Shown here one piece after another: positions 49,545-58,693 of a DNA stretch of 64,000 nucleotides. Position numbers and translations under genes: made by a program. Below the pieces are notes generated by a model that saw only the letters and a list, made by a program, of their open reading frames with translations, made no database searches and was not told where the DNA came from. Source of the DNA: QKTW01 sp052161885 (GTDB taxonomy: Bacteria > Bacteroidota > Bacteroidia > Chitinophagales > Chitinophagaceae); the NCBI GenBank assembly GCA_052161885.1, contig CP197396.1, positions 930,001 to 994,000 on the forward strand, in the 5' to 3' direction. Within the stretch, counting starts at the first letter, position 1. Each line of letters begins with the position of its first letter.

Positions 49545-50288
49545 TTACCAGCCCATTTTTTCCATAAATGCTTCTGCACGGGTTATATCTTCCGGCATAT
49601 CTATCTCCACGCCCATATAGCTGCCGGCCACTACCATACGCATAGGCACGCCGTGCTCCAGGAATCGAAGGCACTCAATTTTTTCAGCGGCTTCCAGCGG
49701 CGTCATCTGCCAGTTGGTAAAGTCCATCAGTGCTTTTTTGCGGAAAGCATATACACCAATGTGCTCATACCATGTTATAGCAGCCTCTTTATTGCGTGGA
49801 TAAGGTATTACGCTCCTTGAGAAAAACAGGGCATTTCCTTTCAGGTCCAGTGCTACTTTTACGTAATTAGGATCTTCAATAAATTGCTGTTCTTTCAGCA
49901 CCTGTACCAGCGATGCTACCTGCACCTGGCTGTCTGCATCAGTACGGAACACTTCAAGCAATGCCGCCAGTGGTTCTTTTTGTACGAAAGGCTCATCACC
50001 CTGTACGTTTACAAACACATCACCTTCCATAGAAGCGGCTATTTCAGCAATACGGTCTGTACCGCTTTCATATTCTCCTTTGCTTTTTACGGCTTTGCCG
50101 CCATGAGCCTCTATTTCCTGCAATATTTTGTCACTGTCGGTTACTACGATCACTTCGTCAAAAAGGCCGGTAGCCACAGCAGATTCGTATGTGCGGCGGA
50201 TAACGGTTTTTCCCTTTATTTCTGCCAGCATTTTTTCCGGAAAACGTGTAGCGCCCAGGCGTGCAGGTATCAGTGCTATAGCTCTCAT
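49545..50288 (-). CDS. kdsB: 3-deoxy-manno-octulosonate cytidylyltransferase
   Basis: A 247-residue enzyme that makes CMP-Kdo for lipopolysaccharide inner core. Signatures are ALIPARLGATRFPEKML, VNVQGDEPFVQKEPL, ALFFSRSVIPYPRN and YEHIGVYAFRKKAL. The ATG at 50288 matches the family N-terminus; a longer upstream frame is unrelated. It is 94 bases downstream of the DUF423 gene. Confidence 0.96.
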   Translation of the reverse strand: MRAIALIPARLGATRFPEKMLAEIKGKTVIRRTYESAVATGLFDEVIVVTDSDKILQEIEAHGGKAVKSKGEYESGTDRIAEIAASMEGDVFVNVQGDEPFVQKEPLAALLEVFRTDADSQVQVASLVQVLKEQQFIEDPNYVKVALDLKGNALFFSRSVIPYPRNKEAAITWYEHIGVYAFRKKALMDFTNWQMTPLEAAEKIECLRFLEHGVPMRMVVAGSYMGVEIDMPEDITRAEAFMEKMGW

Positions 50289-50382
50289 GTATGTTCTGTT
50301 ATTTGCGGGTGTGAAAATACGGAATGGCAGGCGAAGAACCTGCATACGGAGCGATAAACCTGTAGTATAAACCCGGGAATGG

Positions 50383-50769
50383 TCAGTTTTTCTTCATAAT
50401 GCCAAGCGTAAGCAGCAGCCAGCCGGCAATAAAGAAAACACCGCCTATTGGTGTTACAATACCTATCGGGCCAAGGCTTATGCCTTTCGCACTGAGTAAC
50501 GCCATTGTATACAGCGATCCGCTGAACAGGATAATGCCCACGAGGAAACAGGATGCTGCCCTGATAATGTTTTTATCAGGAAAGGCGGAATATATAATCC
50601 CTGAAAACAGCAGTGCAAAACCATGGTAGAAATGATACCTGACACCAGTTTCAAAAACCTGCAGCTGATCGGCAGGCAGTATCTGTTTTAAAGCATGGGC
50701 AGCAAAAGCCCCGAATATTACAGCCAGTGCAAGCAGGAATGACCCGCTTACAAGTGCGCGCTTGTACAT
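50383..50769 (-). CDS. DUF423 (YgdD) inner-membrane protein
   Basis: A 128-residue four-helix membrane protein of the DUF423 family. Signatures are LALAVIFGAFAAHALKQILP, ETGVRYHFYHGFALLFSGII and the last helix GPIGIVTPIGGVFFIAGWLL. The function of the family is unknown. It overlaps the shikimate kinase gene by 22 bases and so is translationally coupled to it. Confidence 0.92.
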   Translation of the reverse strand: MYKRALVSGSFLLALAVIFGAFAAHALKQILPADQLQVFETGVRYHFYHGFALLFSGIIYSAFPDKNIIRAASCFLVGIILFSGSLYTMALLSAKGISLGPIGIVTPIGGVFFIAGWLLLTLGIMKKN

Positions 50770-51272
50770 GAATGGATAATTTCTTCAAAGGTATCAAGAG
50801 AAAGCATTTCTACATCTACAATATAGTCAGCCTGCTCATAAAAAGATGCCCGGTGCATCAGGAGGTGCGCAAGACTTTCCAGTACACTGTCTGCCTGCAG
50901 TAGCGGGCGGAACTCAAGATCACTGAAAAGACGGTTCAGCAGTGTATCGATCGTTGCACGCAGGTATATTACACAGCCGGCATCTTTCATTATATCGATG
51001 TTATCAAAAAAACAGGGCGTACCGCCACCGCAGGACACAAGTGTAACGTCTTCACGTTCTTCTGTCACCACTTCAAGCAAGGCATCGCGTTCCAGTTCAC
51101 GGAAGCGTTCTTCACCATGCCGGGCAAACAATGCCAGGATTTTTACGCCTTCACGCTCTTCCACCATATTATCCAGGTCTTTAAACCGGATGTCCATGGC
51201 GGTTGCCACCCTGGTGCCCCAGTATGTTTTACCGGCACCCGGCATTCCGATAAGAAATATAAACCTGCTCAT
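50748..51272 (-). CDS. aroK: shikimate kinase
   Basis: A 174-residue enzyme of aromatic amino acid synthesis that phosphorylates shikimate. Walker A is LIGMPGAGKTYWGTRVATAM, the shikimate-binding Asp and Arg are in FKDLDNMVEEREG and ARHGEERFRELERDALLEV, and the glycine-rich LVSCGGGTPCF follows. Length is typical. It overlaps cinA by four bases (ATGA). Confidence 0.94.
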   Translation of the reverse strand: MSRFIFLIGMPGAGKTYWGTRVATAMDIRFKDLDNMVEEREGVKILALFARHGEERFRELERDALLEVVTEEREDVTLVSCGGGTPCFFDNIDIMKDAGCVIYLRATIDTLLNRLFSDLEFRPLLQADSVLESLAHLLMHRASFYEQADYIVDVEMLSLDTFEEIIHSCTSAHL

Positions 51273-52522
51273 ATTTTGTGATGCAAAAATTTCCAGATCA
51301 TCAGCAGGCCCATCTGAGCCGCCATTTCTTTGTTTCTGATCCTGTCATAATGAAAACGGAGTGTCCTGGATACAACCCGGCCGTCTTTACCGCATACGGC
51401 CATGCATACAGTACCTGCAGGCATGGGATAATCATTACTGCTGCTCAGCACTCCTGTTACGCCAAAACCAATGTCCGTGCCGAGCAATGTACGTGCTTTA
51501 TGTGCCATTTCCAGGGCTACCGCTTCGCTCACTACGCCTTCACTTTCTATCAGATGCCTGCTGATGCCTAATATTTCTTCTTTAATCCTTACATCGTAGC
51601 AGACAATAGAACCTGTAAAATATTCAGAGGATCCGGGGATCTGGGTAAGCTTATGGGCAATATACCCGCCGGTACAGCTTTCTGCAAGCCCCAGCGTGGT
51701 ATGATGTGCTCTCAGGCTACGGCCCAGTATCTCTTCTGTGGAAAGATCTTCCATGGCCAGGGTAATATCCTGTAACTGCCCGGCCAGTTTCTTTTGCCAG
51801 GACTCCACCTCCGCAGTAAGTGCATCCTCGGTACCGCCATGCCCTGTGAGGCGCAGCTTTACCATACCGGCACTGGGCAGATATGCCAGCCTGATGTGCT
51901 GTGGTAATGTTTCTTCAATATTTTTTATGCGCTCGGCAATAAAACTTTCACCTTCTCCGCCTGTAATAATGGTGCGGTGTACAATAGCTTCCGAAGAGAA
52001 TTTCTTTCTGAACCGCGGTAATACTTCGTCCTGCATAATGCCTTCCATCTCAAAAGGGACACCGGGCATGGATACGTATATTTTTCCTTCTTTTTCAAAC
52101 CACATGCCGGGTGCGGTGCCCAGCTGATTAAACAGTACTTCGCATACATCCGGCACTTCGGCCTGTTTTATATTACGTTCCAGGAACGGACGGTTCCGTC
52201 GTGAAAATATTTCCTGTACATGAGCAAGCACCCGCTCATTCACCACCATTTTTCCGCCAAAATATTCGTTCAGCAATGGTTTGGTAATATCGTCGGATGT
52301 GGGTCCCAGCCCCCCGGTAAGCAGCAGGATATCTGCCGTACGGGCTTCTTCATCCAGTGCATTGATAATAGCGTCGCGGTTATCGCCTACAGCTACCCGC
52401 CGCGTTACGTCAATGCCCATAGCGTTGAGCTGCTGCGCAATCCATGCAGAGTTTGTATCTATAGTCTGCCCGATCAGCAGTTCGTCTCCGATGGTAATTA
52501 TGGTTGCTTTTATAAGGATCAT
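51269..52522 (-). CDS. cinA: CinA: NMN deamidase / ADP-ribose pyrophosphatase
   Basis: A 417-residue two-domain protein of NAD salvage. The N-terminal MoCF/MoaB-like domain has IITIGDELLIGQTIDTNSAW and LTGGLGPTSDDITKPLLNEY; the C-terminal NMN deamidase domain has LGLAESCTGGYIAHKLTQIP and GSIVCYDVRIKEEILGIS. It overlaps the thioesterase gene upstream and aroK downstream by four bases each. Confidence 0.95.
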   Translation of the reverse strand: MILIKATIITIGDELLIGQTIDTNSAWIAQQLNAMGIDVTRRVAVGDNRDAIINALDEEARTADILLLTGGLGPTSDDITKPLLNEYFGGKMVVNERVLAHVQEIFSRRNRPFLERNIKQAEVPDVCEVLFNQLGTAPGMWFEKEGKIYVSMPGVPFEMEGIMQDEVLPRFRKKFSSEAIVHRTIITGGEGESFIAERIKNIEETLPQHIRLAYLPSAGMVKLRLTGHGGTEDALTAEVESWQKKLAGQLQDITLAMEDLSTEEILGRSLRAHHTTLGLAESCTGGYIAHKLTQIPGSSEYFTGSIVCYDVRIKEEILGISRHLIESEGVVSEAVALEMAHKARTLLGTDIGFGVTGVLSSSNDYPMPAGTVCMAVCGKDGRVVSRTLRFHYDRIRNKEMAAQMGLLMIWKFLHHKI

Positions 52523-52941
52523 ATGTTTTCTTTTGTAAAATAAGGTAAAAGGCGGTTTCTCAGTTCCGGGTGCATATCTACTTTTTTCCGCGCTCCGGGA
52601 TCATAAAAAACAAGTGTGGTAACACCTTTATTCAATAACTGTCCCTGTTCGTTATACAATTCTGAATGAAACTGTATTTTAGCTCCTTCCGGCAACTCCT
52701 TCAGTATGGTTTTCACAGTAATAAGATCATCATACAAAGCAGGCCGAAGGTATTGGGCATGCAGGTCTACTACGGGCATGAAGATGCCAAGCGCTTCGAG
52801 CTCGCGGTAGGTAAAGCCCAGCTGGCGTATGGCCTCGGCCCTGCCTACTTCATAGTACAATGCATAGTTTCCGTAATACAGGTAGCCCATCTGGTCTGTT
52901 TCGCCATAACGTACCCTTATCTGAGTGCTTGATTCGTACAT
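52519..52941 (-). CDS. YbgC-type acyl-CoA thioesterase (4HBT)
   Basis: A 140-residue hotdog thioesterase that hydrolyses acyl-CoA. The active-site motif is VRYGETDQMGYLYYGNYALY (the Asp acts as nucleophile or base) with YEVGRAEAIRQLGFTYREL. Length is typical of YbgC. It is part of the SDR-thioesterase-CinA-AroK-DUF423 run. Confidence 0.93.
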   Translation of the reverse strand: MYESSTQIRVRYGETDQMGYLYYGNYALYYEVGRAEAIRQLGFTYRELEALGIFMPVVDLHAQYLRPALYDDLITVKTILKELPEGAKIQFHSELYNEQGQLLNKGVTTLVFYDPGARKKVDMHPELRNRLLPYFTKENI

Positions 52942-52978
52942 GTGTTTAAAATAATGCTGATGCCCTTTGGAGCATAAT

Positions 52979-53761
52979 TTATTTTTTTCTTACCAGGTCA
53001 GCTTCTTTAATGGAATAAAATCCGTTGGCCTGCGTAAGGCAGGTAATGGTAAGATCGTTGATACAAACATGCGGAGGCAGCGTGGCACTATAATAAACAA
53101 CATCGGCGATATCTGCTGCCTGCAAGGGGTGAAACCCTTCATATACCTTCCCTGCCCGTTCTTCATCTCCTTTAAAACGTACAAGTGAGAATTCTGTTTC
53201 TGCCATGCCGGGATTAACCGCTGTTACTTTAATGCCGTACGGTAAGAGGTCTATGCGCATCGACTGCGTAAGTGCGTCTACTGCAAATTTGGTAGCACAA
53301 TATACATTACCGTTTTTATAAACCAGCTTACCGGCTGTAGAGCCAATGTTAAAAATGTGACCGCTTCCCTGCTCTTTCATCATAGGCGCTACCGCTCTCG
53401 TTACATACAGCAGGCCTTTTACATTTGTATCTATCATCCGGTCCCAGTCATCAATATCCCCGGCCTCAATAGACGACATCCCTGCTGCAAGACCAGCATT
53501 ATTTACAAGTATATCAATTACGGGAACTTCTTCCTTTATACGCTCTACTGCATCCGCTACCTCCTGCCGGTTGCGGATGTCGAAAACAGACACTATGATG
53601 CGTGTGCCGTATGCCTCTTCAAGTGTTGTTTTCAGGTCCTGCAGACGGTCTTCGCGGCGGCCTGTAATAATAACAGTATAACCGTTTTGTGCGAATATGG
53701 TTGCGATTGCTTTACCAAAGCCCGAACTGGCGCCGGTAACAAGGATTGTTTTGCTCATCAA
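52979..53761 (-). CDS. SDR oxidoreductase, YdfG-like
   Basis: A 260-residue classical short-chain dehydrogenase. The NADP-binding motif is LVTGASSGFGKAIATIFAQN, followed by DILVNNAGLAAGMS and the catalytic GSTAGKLVYKNGNVYCATKF with Ser, Tyr and Lys. It resembles YdfG, an NADP-dependent serine or 3-hydroxy acid dehydrogenase. A CATGAAC/GTTCATG palindrome lies 49 bases upstream of the start (53810-53830). Confidence 0.92.
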   Translation of the reverse strand: MMSKTILVTGASSGFGKAIATIFAQNGYTVIITGRREDRLQDLKTTLEEAYGTRIIVSVFDIRNRQEVADAVERIKEEVPVIDILVNNAGLAAGMSSIEAGDIDDWDRMIDTNVKGLLYVTRAVAPMMKEQGSGHIFNIGSTAGKLVYKNGNVYCATKFAVDALTQSMRIDLLPYGIKVTAVNPGMAETEFSLVRFKGDEERAGKVYEGFHPLQAADIADVVYYSATLPPHVCINDLTITCLTQANGFYSIKEADLVRKK

Positions 53762-53809
53762 TGATAATTTGTTGAAGAATCAGGATAAAAATAAACAGTA
53801 AGCTGTTAA

Positions 53810-53830
53810 CATGAACATATATAGTTCATG
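53810..53830. promoter_or_regulatory. palindromic candidate operator upstream of the SDR gene
   Basis: CATGAAC and GTTCATG form a 7-7-7 inverted repeat around ATATATA. It is well placed for a regulator of the SDR-to-aroK run; no regulator is known. Confidence 0.4.
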
Positions 53831-53868
53831 CAACATTCTGTTATGCCGGAAATATGTGGAAAAGTTTT

Positions 53869-55788
53869 TTAACGGATAAGCGTTACATCGCCTTTAAGCA
53901 GCTCTTCATTACCAAACCTGTTGGTCATGCTCAGAACCCAGAAATAAACGCCCATATCGGCCTGTTTACCGCCGCCGTTCGTGCCATCCCAGCCTTCTTT
54001 AAACCGGGTGGTATAGTATACCTGCTGCCCCCACCGGTTGAAAACCCTGAAGAAATTCACGTTCCGGTACCCGATTCCTATAGGCCTGAATATATCATTA
54101 ATGCCGTCGCCATTGGGGGTAAATCCTGATGGTACAAATACGGACGACTGTGCCACTACATACACGCCAATGGTATCGTTTCCTTCACAGCCACGGGCTG
54201 TTACAATATGCACCGAATAGGAAAATCTCCCGGTATCCGGAAAATACCCGATCGGGTTACGGATGGCAGGATCATTTAAATAGGTTGCCGGAGTCCAGGT
54301 ATAGCTTACACCTTGTGAGGCCATAAACTGTATACTCTCGCCTTTTACAATAATTGTATCTTCAGAAATGCCGGTATAAGGAAAAAAGTCTTCAACATCG
54401 ACATTTTTTGTCACAGTATCAGTACAGCCTTTTACACTGCTTGAGACAAGTGTTACGTCGTAATTGCGGCCACGCTTGTAGCTATGCGCCGGATTCTGAT
54501 CGGTGGATGTTGTGCTGTCGCCAAAATCCCATTGCCAGGCACTTACAGGACCGTAGGTAGCCTGTGAAAGATCGGCAAAATGTATAGGTGTATTAGGGCA
54601 AAGCAATGAGTCAAATGAAAAATCGGCTTTATATACCGGAAATATTTTCACTAGGCGTGTGATACTGTCCGGGCAGGTACTGCCACGGTTCACTACCAGC
54701 TTTACGGAATAAACACCGGTATCGGGGTATGTATAAGTAGGCTCAAAATCAGCAGATGTGTCTGTAGGGTCCGACTGCACGCCAAACTCCCAGTGATAGG
54801 CGAATCCGCCGCTACTGTGATTAAGAAAATGTACAGTATGGGATGTACATTCCACTACGTATGTGTTGAAATCGGAAGAGAGCTGCGGTATATCTGCCAC
54901 CACTGCTTTGGAACAGTTGGTAACAACAAACTGGAATTCTCTTTTTACCGTATTGATCATCACGTGGTTTCTCCATTCATGACAACATACTGTTACTACG
55001 TATCTGCCTTCCACGTTGGGCGTACCGGTCATGAGCCCCGTTGTCGGGTTTATCTGTATCCTCGGACTTCCTGCCATAGGGTTCTTTGCACTGAAAAATG
55101 CAGAGTAATGAACAGTATCCCCCGGGCCCGGCAACTGGGGAACAGGTTTTGCATCATTCGGCGCACCACCGATATATGCCTGGCAAAACTCGTAGCTCAA
55201 TGAATCGCCGTCAGGATCTGTAGCTGAGTGGTCGTATACAAGGGGGTTATTGATACATATGATCTGCGGCGGATAATTATTAAATACTGCACTGTTATTG
55301 CATACCGCTACTGTTGACGGCGGAATAGTACAGGTATACGTAGCCCCCACTGCTCCGGGGTTTAATATATTTACGATACTACCATTGCGGCAGCAGCGCT
55401 GGTACACAATAGTATAGCCATTCGGTGAGGGCGGAAGCAAATAATTTTGCTTAAAACTCACCTTGTTAAGACAAGTGGGAGGAGGATTTTTTACACAGTC
55501 GTTTTTAAAATTGACCGGTACCCTTTGGTTTGTTGTCTGGGTAATAGAATCAAAAACGATCCGCTGAGAAGTTACGGCATCAAATATGGAAATGAATGCC
55601 GGATTATCTTCCCGTATTGCATTGGGGTCGCCGTTAATGCAGTCCTGGTAAATGTTTATTGTAACTTCGTACGTGTTATTACCAAGGCAGCGATATGTCA
55701 GTTCTCCGCCTACTATATGCGTTGCTTTTGCAGATGGTGCTACACATGCAATCAGCAAAAAAATCAGCAGAGAAAAATAGTAACGCAT
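53869..55788 (-). CDS. PKD-domain protein with T9SS type B (gliding-type) C-terminus
   Basis: A 639-residue exported protein. After a signal peptide (FSLLIFLLIACVAPSAKATH) comes a domain starting GELTYRCLGNNTYEVTINIY, then two PKD domains with YHWEFGVQ and WQWDFGDSTTSTDQNPAHSY, and a C-terminal T9SS type B domain: VFVPSGFTPNGDGINDIFRP, VFNRWGQQVYYT, KGDVTLIR. Surface display or release through the T9SS is expected. It follows an alpha/beta hydrolase by seven bases. Confidence 0.92.
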   Translation of the reverse strand: MRYYFSLLIFLLIACVAPSAKATHIVGGELTYRCLGNNTYEVTINIYQDCINGDPNAIREDNPAFISIFDAVTSQRIVFDSITQTTNQRVPVNFKNDCVKNPPPTCLNKVSFKQNYLLPPSPNGYTIVYQRCCRNGSIVNILNPGAVGATYTCTIPPSTVAVCNNSAVFNNYPPQIICINNPLVYDHSATDPDGDSLSYEFCQAYIGGAPNDAKPVPQLPGPGDTVHYSAFFSAKNPMAGSPRIQINPTTGLMTGTPNVEGRYVVTVCCHEWRNHVMINTVKREFQFVVTNCSKAVVADIPQLSSDFNTYVVECTSHTVHFLNHSSGGFAYHWEFGVQSDPTDTSADFEPTYTYPDTGVYSVKLVVNRGSTCPDSITRLVKIFPVYKADFSFDSLLCPNTPIHFADLSQATYGPVSAWQWDFGDSTTSTDQNPAHSYKRGRNYDVTLVSSSVKGCTDTVTKNVDVEDFFPYTGISEDTIIVKGESIQFMASQGVSYTWTPATYLNDPAIRNPIGYFPDTGRFSYSVHIVTARGCEGNDTIGVYVVAQSSVFVPSGFTPNGDGINDIFRPIGIGYRNVNFFRVFNRWGQQVYYTTRFKEGWDGTNGGGKQADMGVYFWVLSMTNRFGNEELLKGDVTLIR

Positions 55789-55795
55789 TCTGATA

Positions 55796-56617
55796 CTAAA
55801 TTACTGAATTATAGGCGAACTGAGTGAATAGTTTTAAGTCAGATATAAGCCGTTCCGTTTGTTCCAGCATAGCCATATGGCCACAGTCGGGGTATACTGA
55901 TACAAAGTTAACGCGCGCCAGGTAGGTTTGTTGCATCGTTTTGTCTACGGGTATAGCGGTATCCTCTTTTCCAACGATCCATTGCACCGGAAAGGCCATT
56001 TTTTTCAATACTTCCACGCGCTCCGGGCGGTTTATCATGGCAATGTAAAAGTTTATCATGCTTTCTACCGGCAACAGTAAAGCCCTTTCTGTCTGGCGGT
56101 TTATTTCCGCTGCCCCGATCTTCTTAAACGACGGAGCAAACAAGTTAGGGACCATCTGCCTGATGAACGCTTCTTTTCCGCCATCCTTGCGCATCAGCTC
56201 AATTGATTTCCTGCGGGTTTCTTTTTTATCTTCGGTATCAGCCAAAGCTCCTGAGTGTACAAAGCTCAAACCTTTTAGCCGGTCTGCGTAAAGTGCTGCA
56301 AATGCTATTGCTGCATAGCCACCCATCGAGTGCCCGGCAATTACGCATTTCTCCACCAGCTCCGTGTCCAGCACAGCTTTTATTGTTCCGGCCATTTGCT
56401 CCATACTCAGCTGCGAACCTTCATAGACGGTTTCTCCGGCACCTGGCAGATCCGGCACTATAACAGTGAAATGAGCTGAGAGTTCCGGCCATACGTTTTG
56501 CCACAATATACCGGACTCGGGAAATCCGTGCACCAATATCAATACCGGTCCGCTGCCTGTTTTGCGATAGGCAATGCGCGGACAGTCTGCAGAAGATGTA
56601 TAAAAAACTTTATCCAT
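55796..56617 (-). CDS. alpha/beta hydrolase
   Basis: A 273-residue cytoplasmic hydrolase. The oxyanion loop is LILVHGFPESGILWQNVWPE, the nucleophile elbow is VIAGHSMGGYAAIAFAALYA, and the acid and His are in WIVGKEDTAIPVDKTM and YPDCGHMAMLEQTE. The substrate is unknown. It overlaps the DUF4105 gene by eight bases and the PKD protein follows after seven, forming one operon. Confidence 0.93.
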   Translation of the reverse strand: MDKVFYTSSADCPRIAYRKTGSGPVLILVHGFPESGILWQNVWPELSAHFTVIVPDLPGAGETVYEGSQLSMEQMAGTIKAVLDTELVEKCVIAGHSMGGYAAIAFAALYADRLKGLSFVHSGALADTEDKKETRRKSIELMRKDGGKEAFIRQMVPNLFAPSFKKIGAAEINRQTERALLLPVESMINFYIAMINRPERVEVLKKMAFPVQWIVGKEDTAIPVDKTMQQTYLARVNFVSVYPDCGHMAMLEQTERLISDLKLFTQFAYNSVI

Positions 56618-57794
56618 TGATTACTTTACTCCGTTTATAAATCGTGCCATAAACACATAACAGTGACAGCAGTAATGGTCCCATCTCTATCAGCGGCAAC
56701 CGTTGTACACCTGTTATATTCAATACCAGCGAAATAAATAAGAGCATAATGGCAGCCAGAGCATACCGCGATCTGTTCTTTTTGTAAGTAAAAACCAGCA
56801 ACAGGTTTGTGGGCAATGCCCAAAGTATGTTGAAATTATCCTGGCAGGCCTGGTGATCGGTACCAAACCACATAACAAGAATCAGGCAACCAAGCAGACC
56901 GGTAATCACCAGCAACAGGATGCTCATCGTATCTCCCAGCCATTTCATTGAAGGGATGAATAAACCGGCAGCTGTAAGCACAAGACAGGCAATTGTTATT
57001 ATCAACATCCAGTTGGTGCCGGCGGGCAGATTTTCCTGTCCTTCCAGTACCATGGCAGGTTTTGTAGCTATTGGTTGTCCGTTTAAGTTGGCACCGCCGA
57101 TCCCATCCCGGAGATAATCCGGCAGGAACATAATGTCCTCGTTGCTCATCACTTTATCGATCTTAGAACCAAGCAAAATATTAATGCCTACTCTTTCAAA
57201 ATGTACCCGGTACAGGTAGCGGTTGATGATATCCCGGTAAGTAATTTTTGCACCGGCAGGAAGCGTTGTACCAAAATGAAAACCCGTGCCTAATGTCTTG
57301 GGAAAAATGTCGCGTATACGGGTGGAGCAATTGTCGAAAAAGAAATCATATTTGTACTCCCTGTTTACAGGTAATGCATTCCATTTAAGGAAATCATAGA
57401 TCTGATTTTTCTGCTCAGGGTTCAATAGCAGCACCTGCTCTTCCATTTTACGATGGGCGGCCTGGTATTCCTGTACAAATTCACTATAGGGGTAAAAGGA
57501 AACATAATACAGCAGTTTTCCCTGCATAAACTTCAGCTCAAAGCCCTGCTCATAACCATTAAAAGTACCATAGTTATAGACATTGTCTGTTCCCGCCGCG
57601 CTGTCTGTAACACGCACAGCAGTATGCCCGAAGGTTTCCCATATTTCCTCCCCTACACCGCAGGTGATGAGAGAAATGCGTAACTGGTTTTGCGGGGGCA
57701 TGTGATTTGCAGTATCCGGAACAGAAATGGCTACGCTTACTGAAGCCCGGATTACCAGCAGAAACAGGAAAAGAAAAGATATTCTTCTGAACAT
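56610..57794 (-). CDS. DUF4105 (Lnb N-terminal-like) membrane protein
   Basis: A 394-residue envelope protein. The signal-like N-terminus is followed by a DUF4105 domain (about 35-240) with LITCGVGEEIWETFGHTAVR and GTFNGYEQGFELKFMQGKLL; a later segment DFFFDNCSTRIRDIFPKT carries the conserved Asn-Cys pair seen in papain-like or NlpC-like enzymes. Residues about 250-390 form four to five transmembrane helices. In Bacteroidota this architecture is common, but its activity is not established. Confidence 0.88.
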   Translation of the reverse strand: MFRRISFLFLFLLVIRASVSVAISVPDTANHMPPQNQLRISLITCGVGEEIWETFGHTAVRVTDSAAGTDNVYNYGTFNGYEQGFELKFMQGKLLYYVSFYPYSEFVQEYQAAHRKMEEQVLLLNPEQKNQIYDFLKWNALPVNREYKYDFFFDNCSTRIRDIFPKTLGTGFHFGTTLPAGAKITYRDIINRYLYRVHFERVGINILLGSKIDKVMSNEDIMFLPDYLRDGIGGANLNGQPIATKPAMVLEGQENLPAGTNWMLIITIACLVLTAAGLFIPSMKWLGDTMSILLLVITGLLGCLILVMWFGTDHQACQDNFNILWALPTNLLLVFTYKKNRSRYALAAIMLLFISLVLNITGVQRLPLIEMGPLLLSLLCVYGTIYKRSKVING

Positions 57795-57799
57795 GCATG

Positions 57800-57836
57800 C
57801 AAAATAAAGAAGGCTGCCCGTATATCAGGCAGCCTT
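57800..57836 (-). terminator. rho-independent terminator of the sdh operon
   Basis: AGGCTGCC pairs with GGCAGCCT across a nine-base loop; on the minus strand it is followed by TCTTTATTTTGC. Confidence 0.75.
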
Positions 57837-57863
57837 TTGTATAATTTATTTTTCTGAAAGCAA

Positions 57864-58622
57864 TTAAGAGTGCTGTACATCGCCGGAGAATACAGAACCG
57901 ATATACTCACGGTTCAGACGGGCAATGTTTTCCAGAGAAATGCCTTTAGGACATTCTGCTTCGCATGCGCCTATGTTGGTACAGTTACCAAAGCCTTCCT
58001 TATCCATCTGGCCGATCATATTTACCGCACGGATCTTACGCTCAGGATCGCCCTGTGGCAGCAGCGCCAGGTGAGATACCTTGGCAGATACGAACAGCAT
58101 GGCAGATGCGTTGGGGCAGGCTGCCACACATGCACCACAACCAATACAGGCAGCGGCAGCAAATGATTCGTCTGCTTTATGTTTTTCGATAGGCAGTGCA
58201 TTGGCATCAACTGCATTACCGGTATTTACGGAAATATAACCACCAGCCTGTATAATGCGGTCAAATGCCTGGCGGTCTACCACGAGGTCTTTGATCACAG
58301 GGAATGAATTGGCTCTCCATGGTTCTACTACAATGGTATCGCCATCTTTATACTCGCGCATATGCAACTGGCAGGTAGTGGTCTGGTCCCAGGGCCCATG
58401 TGCACGACCATTAATGTGCATGCTGCACATACCGCAGATACCTTCACGGCAATCATGATCAAAAGCGATCGGTTCTTTACCTTCCGCTATCAGCTGTTCG
58501 TTCAGTACGTCAAACATCTCAAGGAAAGACATCTCGGAAGAGATATTTTTTACCTGGAATGTTTCAAAACCGCCTTTGTCCTGTGCATTTCTCTGACGCC
58601 ATACTTTAAGCGTGAGATTCAT
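57864..58622 (-). CDS. sdhB: succinate dehydrogenase iron-sulfur subunit
   Basis: A 252-residue electron-transfer subunit of succinate:quinone oxidoreductase (complex II). The 2Fe-2S ligands are in CREGICGMCSMHINGRAHGP; the 4Fe-4S and 3Fe-4S ligands are in ACIGCGACVAACPNASAMLF and CEAECPKGI. The ATG at 58622 (MNLTLKVWRQ) is the usual family start. It is last in the sdhC-sdhA-x-sdhB operon and is 71 bases from the inserted gene. Confidence 0.96.
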   Translation of the reverse strand: MNLTLKVWRQRNAQDKGGFETFQVKNISSEMSFLEMFDVLNEQLIAEGKEPIAFDHDCREGICGMCSMHINGRAHGPWDQTTTCQLHMREYKDGDTIVVEPWRANSFPVIKDLVVDRQAFDRIIQAGGYISVNTGNAVDANALPIEKHKADESFAAAACIGCGACVAACPNASAMLFVSAKVSHLALLPQGDPERKIRAVNMIGQMDKEGFGNCTNIGACEAECPKGISLENIARLNREYIGSVFSGDVQHS

Positions 58623-58693
58623 ATGATAATGCTCCATTGCTGAATTTATTAACTGTTGTTTATATACTCACCGGAGTTGAAACCGGCATGTTT

